This document shows, piece by piece, positions 1-5,295 of a stretch of DNA of 6,847 nt (its first letter is position 1; the number at the start of each line of letters is the position of its first letter). Source of the stretch: an uncultured Collinsella sp. GTDB taxonomy: Bacteria; Actinomycetota; Coriobacteriia; Coriobacteriales; Coriobacteriaceae. Made by a program: the position numbers and the translations under genes. Under the pieces are notes generated by a model, which was not told the origin of the DNA, did not search any database, and was given only the letters and a program-made list of their open reading frames with translations. The stretch spans positions 1-6,847 of the forward strand of contig CABQZS010000175.1 of the NCBI GenBank assembly GCA_902468695.1, written 5' to 3'.

Positions 1-706
1 GCGCGTGGGCATTATCTCGCTGGGGACGGAACTGGTCGCGCCGGGTGAGCTGCCGGCGCGCGGGCAGATTCGCGACTCCAACTCGTCGGCGCTGATGGCC
101 GAAGCGCTCGATGCCGGTGCCGAGCCCGTGTTCTACGGCATCGCGCCCGACAATGAGCAGGTGATTGCCGAGCTGGTGCATCGCGCCGTGCGGGAGTGCG
201 ATTTTGTCATTACGAGCGGTGGCGCCTCGGCGGGCGATTACGACTACGTGACGGCGCTCGTCCGGCGCGAGGGCGAGGTGCTGTTTGACCGCATCTCGAT
301 GCGTCCGGGCAAGGCCATCACGTTTGGCTTGCTCGGGGGTAAGCCCTACCTGGGGCTTTCAGGCAATCCGGCCGCGGCGTATGTGGGCTTTGAGATGCTT
401 GCCCGTCCGGCGATCCGCAAGATGCGCGGCTTTGCCGAGGGCGTGCGTCCCGTGCAGCAGGCGACGCTCACGCACGGCGTGAAGAAGCGTCAGGATCGAC
501 GCTTCTTCGATCGCGCCACGGTTTTGCGCGACCCCGAGACCGGTGAGCTGTTGGTGACCGAGGCCAAGACGCAGAATTCGGCGCTGCTCGGCACGATGCA
601 GCGGGCCAATTGCCTGCTGCGTATTGACGAAGGACCGTGCGAGCTCAAGGCGGGCGACGTCGTGGATGTCGTGCGTGTCGACCTGCCCGAGGGAACGGTG
701 CTGTAG
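1..706 (+). CDS. moeA: Molybdopterin molybdenumtransferase MoeA, 5'-truncated
   Basis: MoeA inserts molybdate into adenylylated molybdopterin in the cytoplasm, the last step of basic molybdenum-cofactor synthesis. The gene runs in from the left edge (first whole codon at base 2) and ends at TAG 704-706. About 234 residues remain, against roughly 400 for the family, so the N-terminal linker domains are outside the window. What is visible is the MoaB-like catalytic domain, with GTELV near the start, GQIRDSNS, the molybdopterin-binding TSGGASAGDYD, MRPGKAITFG and GLSGNPAAAYVGFE. The C-terminal beta-barrel domain follows, with a QNSALLGTMQRAN stretch and a closing GDVVDV. The GTG at base 5 falls inside conserved sequence and is not the real start. 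The stop codon lies within the Shine-Dalgarno of mogA, so the two genes are almost certainly co-transcribed. The identification rests on family motifs recognised by eye and is firm. Confidence 0.94.
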   Translation, partial: RVGIISLGTELVAPGELPARGQIRDSNSSALMAEALDAGAEPVFYGIAPDNEQVIAELVHRAVRECDFVITSGGASAGDYDYVTALVRREGEVLFDRISMRPGKAITFGLLGGKPYLGLSGNPAAAYVGFEMLARPAIRKMRGFAEGVRPVQQATLTHGVKKRQDRRFFDRATVLRDPETGELLVTEAKTQNSALLGTMQRANCLLRIDEGPCELKAGDVVDVVRVDLPEGTVL

Positions 707-716
707 GAGGAAGACT

Positions 717-1196
717 ATGGAGCTGAAGATTTCGATTGTGACGTGTTCGGACACGCGCGATCTTGCGCAGGACGAGGCGGGTGCCGCGCTCGAGGAGCTT
801 ATCGAGGCGCAGGGCTGGGCGGTCGCCTCGCATGTGGTCGTGCGCGACGACGTCAGCGAGATCGGTGATGCCATTGCGGAAGCCGCCGATGAGTGCCACG
901 CCAATGTCGTGCTCACCTGCGGCGGCACGGGGCTTTCGATGCGCGACGTGACGCCCGAGGCGACGCGTGCCGTCTGCGACCGCGATGTGCCGGGTATTGC
1001 CGAGGCAATCCGTGCATACTCCATGACCAAGACGCGTCGCGCCATGCTCTCGCGCGCCGTGTGCATGCAGCGTGGGTATACGCTTGTCATCAATTTTCCG
1101 GGATCTACGAAAGCCGCCCGCGAAAGCTGGGAGGCCGTGAGCGACCAGCTGGAGCATGCGGCCCAAATGACGGCGGGCGGCGGGCACACCAAATAA
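717..1196 (+). CDS. mogA: Molybdopterin adenylyltransferase (MogA/MoaB family)
   Basis: This is a 159-residue cytoplasmic protein of the MogA/MoaB family, which adenylylates molybdopterin to give the substrate that MoeA metallates. The start ATG 717 is set by an ideal AGGAGG at 705-710 with six bases of spacing; a longer reading starting upstream at 624 would lie inside moeA. Family signatures are visible: the N-terminal strand KISIVTCSDTR (residues 4-14), the nucleotide/pterin-binding TCGGTGLSMRDVTPEAT (67-83) with its conserved GGTG and Asp-77, and INFPGSTKAARE (125-136) near the end. The length is normal for a stand-alone single-domain form. It sits ten bases after moeA and ends just before a terminator, so it is the last gene of that unit. 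MogA and MoaB cannot be separated reliably by eye; adjacency to moeA supports the adenylyltransferase role. Confidence 0.9.
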   Translation: MELKISIVTCSDTRDLAQDEAGAALEELIEAQGWAVASHVVVRDDVSEIGDAIAEAADECHANVVLTCGGTGLSMRDVTPEATRAVCDRDVPGIAEAIRAYSMTKTRRAMLSRAVCMQRGYTLVINFPGSTKAARESWEAVSDQLEHAAQMTAGGGHTK

Positions 1197-1209
1197 GCTC
1201 ACTACCTGC

Positions 1210-1244
1210 GGCGGAGTGACCTTACGGGCTGCTCCACCTTTTTT
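1210..1244 (+). terminator. Rho-independent terminator after mogA
   Basis: An imperfect hairpin has arms 1210-1221 and 1227-1238. It combines GG/CC, GGAG/CTCC, two G-U wobbles and CC/GG, with mismatches at 1212/1236 and 1219/1229 and the loop TTACG. A run of six T (1239-1244) follows directly. It lies 14 bases after the mogA stop and separates the cofactor-synthesis genes from the modABC unit. Confidence 0.7.
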
Positions 1245-1311
1245 ATGCAGCGACAGTGCGGCCATCTCGGGGTTATCGGTAAAAGAAACTTATTAGACGA
1301 GAAATCATTAT

Positions 1312-1340
1312 CACAAACATTATTCGCGCAGAAGTATAAT
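1312..1340 (+). promoter_or_regulatory. Promoter of modABC
   Basis: A perfect -10 hexamer TATAAT lies at 1335-1340 in the only AT-rich stretch of the mogA-modA gap. At 17-base spacing the -35 position (1312-1317, CACAAA) matches the consensus poorly, which suggests a promoter needing an activator or upstream contacts. Transcription would begin near 1347, giving a 5' leader of about 54 bases that contains the 10-base palindrome TGCCCGGGCA (1370-1379). No E. coli-type ModE box was recognised. Confidence 0.5.
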
Positions 1341-1400
1341 CTAGTAACAGAATAAAGCCTGCGGCGGGGTGCCCGGGCATAGCGTTCGAAAGGGTTGAAC

Positions 1401-2273
1401 ATGTTCGATATGGTTTCTCGCCGCGGTTTCGTCTCGCTTTCTGCTGCCGCTGCCGCCGGCCTTGGCCTTGCCGGCTGCTCGGGCAACAAGACGTCCGAGC
1501 CCGCTGGTTCCGATGCCGGCTCCGCCAAGTCTTCCTCTAAGAAGACTGCCGAGCTGCAGGTCTTTGCCGCCAACTCGCTCGAGAAGGCGCTCCCCGAGGT
1601 TCAGGAGCTCTATACCGACCAAACCGGTACCACCTTTGCCGACACGCAGTTTAAGGCTTCTGGCGACCTGGTCGAGCAGATGAAGGCCGGCGCTGCCGTA
1701 GACGTGCTCATCACGGCCTCCAAGGGCACCATGGACGACGCCGAGGCCGCCGAGCTCGTCGACACCGACACCCGTGAGGATATGTTCGTCAACGACCTTG
1801 TGATCATTCGCGCCGAGGGCTCCGACACCAAGGTCGAGGCCATCGCCGACGTCGCGAACCTGGACGGTAAGATTGCCATCGGCGACGCCAAGACCGTTCC
1901 CGCCGGAAAGTACGCCAACCAGGCCCTGGCCTCCGTGGGCCTCTATACCGGCACCGAGGGCGACGATGGCGAGTATGCTCCCGAGATTGCCGACAAGGTA
2001 GCGCTGGCCGACAAAGTTGGTACCGCCGCCGCCTATGTGTCCACAGGTGACTGTGTGGCTGGTTTTGTCTACAGCTCCGATATCTTCCGCTATGACGGCA
2101 TCGAGGAGGCCTTCGTGTGTCCCGAGGATTCGCACAAGCCCATCGTGTATCCGGGTGCCGTTGCCGATAGCTCTGAGCATGCCGACGAGGCCAAGGCGTT
2201 CATCGACTTCTGCCTGACCAACAAGAAGGCGCAGAAGATTTGGGCGAAGTACGGCTTTGAGCTTTCCGAGTAG
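1401..2273 (+). CDS. modA: Molybdate ABC transporter substrate-binding lipoprotein ModA
   Basis: This 290-residue protein captures molybdate (or tungstate) outside the membrane and delivers it to ModB. ATG 1401 is preferred because AAAGGG (1389-1394) lies six bases upstream; an in-frame TTG at 1395 and an ATG at 1410 are less well placed. The N-terminus combines a twin-arginine motif SRRGF (residues 6-10), an alanine-rich hydrophobic core and a lipobox LAGC with Cys-26. It therefore looks like a Tat-exported lipoprotein anchored on the outer face of the cytoplasmic membrane. A Ser/Lys-rich linker follows, then the ModA fold: FAANSLEKALPEV, ASGDLVEQMKAGAAVDVLIT, FVNDLVII, a VPAGKYANQAL segment, and GFVYSSD near the C-terminus. 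It is the first gene of modABC. Codons are very strongly C/G-ended (GCC, GAC, AAG), fitting high expression. Specificity between molybdate and tungstate cannot be read by eye; the nearby Moco genes favour molybdate. Confidence 0.95.
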   Translation: MFDMVSRRGFVSLSAAAAAGLGLAGCSGNKTSEPAGSDAGSAKSSSKKTAELQVFAANSLEKALPEVQELYTDQTGTTFADTQFKASGDLVEQMKAGAAVDVLITASKGTMDDAEAAELVDTDTREDMFVNDLVIIRAEGSDTKVEAIADVANLDGKIAIGDAKTVPAGKYANQALASVGLYTGTEGDDGEYAPEIADKVALADKVGTAAAYVSTGDCVAGFVYSSDIFRYDGIEEAFVCPEDSHKPIVYPGAVADSSEHADEAKAFIDFCLTNKKAQKIWAKYGFELSE

Positions 2274-2341
2274 AACGGCTTGGCGCGATAATTCCATCGT
2301 TTTGTGTTTCACTCCGTCCTTGTATTCGCTTGGAGCTTTTC

Positions 2342-3784
2342 GTGCTTAATAGATTCCGCATGCTTGCCGCCTGTGCTTTGATCTTCGCGCTTTGCTGGGT
2401 GCCGGGATTTGCGTTTGCTGGGGACGCTGAGGACGGGGCCCAGGTTGCTGCTACCGCTCATGGGCTTTCCTATGGGATCGAGGGTTTTGAGCGGCTGGCC
2501 AAGGGGACCGCTCGCGCCATGGAGGGCCAGCCTGAGGGCTACCGGTTTCCCGTTGACGAGGACGTGGACCTTGTAGTGGCGCCTGCTGCCGATCGCGTTG
2601 TGGTGTGGATATCGCCTAAGGCGGTCGAGAGGTATGGATTGGATCCGCAGGACAACGAGTGCGTATCGGGTCTCAAGGCCCTCGTCTGTGAGCTCGACAG
2701 CGCAAACTGCATGGGAGGTGCGCAGCTGGGGGACGTGGATCTTCCTTGGTATGTCACGGCGGAAACAACGTTTGAATCCGGCGGGTATACCTATGGCTTT
2801 GACGAGCGCGGTGCGGATGGGGACCGCTATGTGGTGATTGCATCAGCCTCGGGTGATGCCAAAGGCGGCGCGCGTTGGCTTGATAGCGCTCACATGGTAG
2901 AAGCATCGTCTGTCGTGTTACGGGATGAGCAAGGGCCCTTGACCTCTCTGGCCTCCTTTTTGGGCGGCATCGACTACCGACCGTTTTGGGTGTCCATAAA
3001 AACGAGTGGCCTTGCCCTGCTGATCTCCTTTGCGCTGGGCCTGTTCGCCGCGTGGAAGACTATGGGTACCTCGAGTCGCATCAAGGGCCTGCTCGACTCG
3101 GTCTTTACTATCCCCATGGTGCTGCCGCCTACGGTGTGCGGCTTTTTGCTGCTTATGCTATTTGGTCGATCGACCGGGGTGGGCCAGTGGCTCATCGCGC
3201 ACGGTGTCTCGATCGTCTTTACGTGGCCGGCGGCGGTGATCTCTGCCGTGGTGGTGTCGTTCCCGCTCGTCTATCGTACGGCACTCGGAGCCTTCGAGAG
3301 CCTCGACACGCAGATGCTCGATGCGGCGCGCACGCTGGGCTGGTCCGAGCGTCGCATCTTTACCAAGCTTATGATGCCGCTCGGCTGGCCCTCGATTGCC
3401 GCTGGCACGGTGCTCGCCTTTGCCCGCGCGATGGGCGAGTTTGGCTGCACCCTGTTTTTTGCGGGCAACTACGCCGGCATTACGCAGACCATTCCGATTG
3501 CGATTTACTTTGAATGGATGGGCGGCAATACGTCGGTGGCCCTCTTTTGGGTCGTGGTCGTGATCGTGTTTAGTTTCCTAGTCATCCTGTTCATCAACAT
3601 GTACACCGCGCATTCGCAAAAGTACCGCGAGCGCGGTCTCTCCCGTGCGGAGCGCAAACAGGCCGAAGATCTCGCCGGACAGGGCGATTCGCTCGACCCG
3701 GCGGGCGGCGATGCCTTGCGTATCGATCGCGAGGCGCTGGCCGAGCTTATGCGCGATAATGCGGCGCCGCAGGGAGGTCGATAG
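2342..3784 (+). CDS. modB: Molybdate ABC transporter permease ModB with extra N-terminal extracytoplasmic domain
   Basis: This is the membrane channel of the molybdate importer. GTG 2342 is chosen because GGAG (2332-2335) sits six bases upstream, giving 480 residues; TTG 2330 would overlap that ribosome-binding site and ATG 2360 lacks one. Residues 1-26 form a signal-like segment ending AFA, followed by about 185 hydrophilic residues predicted to lie outside the membrane. That part holds three close cysteines (107, 116, 123) and resembles no domain I recognise. The standard permease begins near residue 212 (RPFWVSIKTSG) with about five membrane spans. It has the PMVLPPTVCGF segment and the cytoplasmic EAA loop DAARTLGWSERRIFTKLMMP (327-346), which docks on ModC. 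A charged tail of about 55 residues follows the last span. A usual ModB has only about 220-280 residues, so this form is nearly double. The extension uses more T-ended and GGG codons than the permease half. It lies 68 bases after modA, with no terminator seen in the gap, and three bases before modC. Confidence 0.9.
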   Translation: MLNRFRMLAACALIFALCWVPGFAFAGDAEDGAQVAATAHGLSYGIEGFERLAKGTARAMEGQPEGYRFPVDEDVDLVVAPAADRVVVWISPKAVERYGLDPQDNECVSGLKALVCELDSANCMGGAQLGDVDLPWYVTAETTFESGGYTYGFDERGADGDRYVVIASASGDAKGGARWLDSAHMVEASSVVLRDEQGPLTSLASFLGGIDYRPFWVSIKTSGLALLISFALGLFAAWKTMGTSSRIKGLLDSVFTIPMVLPPTVCGFLLLMLFGRSTGVGQWLIAHGVSIVFTWPAAVISAVVVSFPLVYRTALGAFESLDTQMLDAARTLGWSERRIFTKLMMPLGWPSIAAGTVLAFARAMGEFGCTLFFAGNYAGITQTIPIAIYFEWMGGNTSVALFWVVVVIVFSFLVILFINMYTAHSQKYRERGLSRAERKQAEDLAGQGDSLDPAGGDALRIDREALAELMRDNAAPQGGR

Positions 3785-3787
3785 GTC

Positions 3788-4858
3788 ATGTCACTCGTTC
3801 TGGATATCAAGAAGCACTATCCCGGGTTTGTGCTCGACATGCAGCTTGAGGCCGGCGAGGAGAGTGTGGCGCTGCTCGGCGCCTCCGGATGCGGCAAGAG
3901 CTGCACGCTGCGCTGCATTGCCGGTGTGGAGACGCCCGACGAGGGCAAGATCGTCGTTAACGGCGTGACCTTTTTTGACTCGGAGGCGGGCATCAACCTG
4001 TCGCCCCAGGAGCGAAAATGCGCCCTGTTGTTCCAAAACTATCAGCTTTTCCCCAACATGACGGTGGCCGACAACGTATGCGCCGGCGTAAAGGGCGCGG
4101 GCGACGCTGCCGCTCGCAAAAAGCTCGCCGAGCGTTATCTGGGTATTTTCGGTCTGGCCGATTTTGCCGACCGTTATCCCGCGCGCCTCTCGGGCGGTCA
4201 GCAGCAACGTGTGGCGCTTGCGCGCATGGTGGCGGCGCATCCGGGCATTTTTATGTTCGACGAGCCCATGAGCGCGCTCGATTCCTATCTTAAGAGCGCC
4301 CTCGAACAGAACATGCTCGACCTGTTCGATGTGTGCAACCGTACCGTGCTCTACGTGAGCCACGACATCGACGAAGCGTGCCGTCTGTGCCAGCGTATCT
4401 GTGTGATGCACGACGGGCATGTTGAGGAGATCGGCTCCATCGAGGACGTGGTCCGCCGTCCGCAGACGCTGGCGGCGCTGCGCCTGACGGGCTGCAAGAA
4501 CACAAGCCGGGCGCGCAAGATCGGCGACGAAGAAGTTGAGGCCCTCGACTGGGGCATGACCTTTAACGTGGGTCGCGAGGTTCCCGATAATGTGGCGTAC
4601 CTGGGCATTCGCGCAAGCTACTTCCATGTTGACAACCGTGCTGAGCGGGGTCGCAATAGCTACGATTTGCTTGTGGCCCGAGTGAGCGATTCGCGCTTTG
4701 AGCGGCTGGTGCTGTTGGATGCGCCGCGGGCCGATGCGTCCACGCGTCTGCAGTGGAAGGTCAACAAGGTGGGCGTGCCTGTCGACGAGCTGCCGCAAGC
4801 AGGCGAGACGCTGCGCATGCACTTCGATGCGAGTAAGATCCATTTGGTTTGTCGATAG
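3788..4858 (+). CDS. modC: Molybdate ABC transporter ATP-binding protein ModC
   Basis: This 356-residue cytoplasmic ATPase powers molybdate import through ModB. ATG 3788 lies three bases after the modB stop; GGGAGG at 3772-3777, inside the end of modB, is its ribosome-binding site with a rather long ten-base spacing, so translation is probably coupled. All ABC motifs are present: Walker A GASGCGKS (31-38), Q-loop Gln-83 in LLFQNYQLFP, signature LSGGQQQR (134-141), Walker B IFMFDE (154-159), D-loop SALD (162-165) and switch His-192 in YVSHD. After about residue 230 comes a C-terminal regulatory region containing LTGCKN and YLGIRASYFHV, which fits a TOBE/MOP-like oxyanion-sensing domain, although it is less typical than the ATPase part. 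Length is normal for ModC. It is the last gene of modABC and is followed by a terminator. Confidence 0.95.
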   Translation: MSLVLDIKKHYPGFVLDMQLEAGEESVALLGASGCGKSCTLRCIAGVETPDEGKIVVNGVTFFDSEAGINLSPQERKCALLFQNYQLFPNMTVADNVCAGVKGAGDAAARKKLAERYLGIFGLADFADRYPARLSGGQQQRVALARMVAAHPGIFMFDEPMSALDSYLKSALEQNMLDLFDVCNRTVLYVSHDIDEACRLCQRICVMHDGHVEEIGSIEDVVRRPQTLAALRLTGCKNTSRARKIGDEEVEALDWGMTFNVGREVPDNVAYLGIRASYFHVDNRAERGRNSYDLLVARVSDSRFERLVLLDAPRADASTRLQWKVNKVGVPVDELPQAGETLRMHFDASKIHLVCR

Positions 4859-4869
4859 CGCCGGGTAAT

Positions 4870-4904
4870 GCCGTCGGGGATATAAGCCTCGGCGGCTTTG
4901 TCTT
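4870..4904 (+). terminator. Rho-independent terminator after modC
   Basis: A ten-pair stem, GCCGTCGGGG (4870-4879) with CCTCGGCGGC (4887-4896), pairs fully if two G-U wobbles are allowed. The loop is ATATAAG and the T-rich tail TTTGTCTT follows (4897-4904). It starts 12 bases after the modC stop and closes the modABC unit. Confidence 0.82.
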
Positions 4905-5000
4905 ACCGTTCGCCGAATGATGGATGACAAACTCTTATCAATCAAAATAATTATTTATTAAACGACGGCACACGACGCTGTCGTACGAATGTCTACGGTG
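4905..5000. other. AT-rich spacer with a 12-base palindrome
   Basis: No gene is visible here on either strand. Bases 4934-4963 are strikingly AT-rich compared with everything around them and contain the perfect palindrome AAATAATTATTT (4945-4956). This could be an upstream promoter element or a repressor site for the leader transcript starting near 5036. The rest holds short repeats of ACGAC. A function is only inferred. Confidence 0.4.
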
Positions 5001-5029
5001 TTCGCATGGTCGGTGACCGTTGATATAGT
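5001..5029 (+). promoter_or_regulatory. Extended -10 promoter for the reductase leader
   Basis: The extended -10 element TGATATAGT (5021-5029) is preceded at 17-base spacing by TTCGCA (5001-5006), four of six matches to the -35 consensus. The spacer contains CGGTGACCG (5011-5019), an inverted repeat with a one-base centre, and the predicted start site overlaps GTTGACCTCAAC (5028-5039). Repressor control is therefore plausible. An excellent Shine-Dalgarno follows closely at 5046-5051. Confidence 0.45.
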
Positions 5030-5059
5030 TGACCTCAACTTGTAAAGGAGGGTGCGCAC

Positions 5060-5128
5060 ATGCCGCAGACGACATACATTCGCCGCGTTGCCGTGCGCGC
5101 CCTGTATATGGCTCGGAGCCGCATATGA
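5060..5128 (+). CDS. Possible 22-codon leader peptide
   Basis: A 22-codon reading frame begins at ATG 5060 eight bases after a perfect AGGAGG (5046-5051), the strongest ribosome-binding site in this gap, and ends at TGA 5126-5128. The predicted peptide starts MPQTTYIRR and has five arginines in 22 residues. Its stop codon lies in the loop of a stable hairpin (5112-5151), and the next possible ORF begins at the overlapping ATGA. This layout resembles a regulatory leader whose translation changes downstream folding or initiation. No homolog is recognised, and the frame is short enough to be chance; the ribosome-binding site is the main support. Confidence 0.35.
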   Translation: MPQTTYIRRVAVRALYMARSRI

Positions 5129-5151
5129 GCAGGTATGTTCACGGCTCCGGG
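5112..5151 (+). other. RNA hairpin covering the leader stop and next start
   Basis: CGGAGCCG (5114-5121) pairs perfectly with CGGCTCCG (5142-5149). The stem extends outward by one wobble and one C-G pair. It extends inward by CATA/TATG (5122-5125 with 5134-5137) past a four-base bulge. A smaller competing hairpin, GGCT/AGCC (5110-5113 with 5117-5120), uses the same left arm. The GGAG at 5115-5118 is buried in the stem. No T-run follows, so it is not an intrinsic terminator. Confidence 0.6.
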
Positions 5152-5295
5152 AGAGACGACGCACAACTAAATAATCGACCGCAAAGCAGGTTCCCTAAAA
5201 TTCCGGGTTTAGGCGCGGCTGGGTTTTCGCCACCCACCGTGCAGCAATACCGTAGCTATTCAATTTTGGTTCGAGAGGGGAACCGTCATGGCTGA
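5125..5295 (+). CDS. Possible 56-codon coupled ORF before the reductase gene
   Basis: An open frame starts at ATG 5125 and ends at TGA 5293-5295. Its start overlaps the stop of the 22-codon leader as ATGA, with GGAG (5115-5118) six bases upstream. Its end overlaps the start of the reductase gene as ATGGCTGA, so all three frames could be translationally coupled. The predicted 56-residue product (MSRYVHGSG at the start) is polar and rich in Arg, Pro, Ser and Gln, with no membrane span or motif I recognise. It uses TTA and CTA codons that are rare in the neighbouring genes, which argues against a conserved protein. It may instead be an accidental open frame through a structured 5' leader. Confidence 0.2.
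   Translation: MSRYVHGSGRDDAQLNNRPQSRFPKIPGLGAAGFSPPTVQQYRSYSILVREGNRHG
5194..5242 (+). other. Tandem hairpins in the reductase 5' leader
   Basis: Two adjacent stem-loops occur. The first pairs CCTAAA (5194-5199) with TTTAGG (5208-5213). The second pairs GCGCGG plus TGGGT (5213-5218, 5220-5224) with ACCCA plus CCGTGC (5232-5242), giving eleven pairs with one bulged C and one G-U wobble, and the loop TTTCGCC. No T-run follows. They could form part of a regulatory RNA fold, but no known riboswitch consensus was recognised. Confidence 0.45.
5268..5284 (+). promoter_or_regulatory. Ribosome-binding site of the reductase gene inside a small hairpin
   Basis: GGTTC (5268-5272) pairs with GAACC (5280-5284), placing most of the Shine-Dalgarno AGAGGGG (5274-5280) in the loop. 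The spacing to ATG 5288 is seven bases. The stem is only five pairs, so it may modulate initiation modestly rather than block it. Confidence 0.45.

Noticed and set aside
359..1192. 277-codon open frame on the - strand opposite moeA and mogA
   Set aside because: It spans two genes with clear family motifs on the + strand and shows no recognisable domain.
1260..1340. E. coli-type ModE operator upstream of modA
   Set aside because: No CGNTATAT-type inverted repeat is present near the promoter.
1341..2312. 323-codon open frame on the - strand opposite modA
   Set aside because: Gly/Leu/Val-rich reverse reading of a highly biased gene; it would also run through the modA promoter.
2274..2341. Separate modB promoter around GATAAT (2287-2292)
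   Set aside because: No acceptable -35 element is found at proper spacing, and the short gap fits an operon with modA.
3791..4945. 384-codon open frame on the - strand opposite modC
   Set aside because: It is antisense to a fully motif-complete ModC and its composition (His/Arg-rich) is typical of a shadow frame.
5142..5287. Glycine or ykkC/guanidine riboswitch, suggested by GGGAGAGA at 5149-5156 and GGTTCGAGAG at 5268-5277
   Set aside because: The other conserved blocks of either family are absent or in the wrong order.
5029..5295. 88-codon frame starting at TTG 5029
   Set aside because: It would start inside the promoter region and read through the strong Shine-Dalgarno at 5046-5051; only the shorter version from ATG 5125 has plausible initiation signals.
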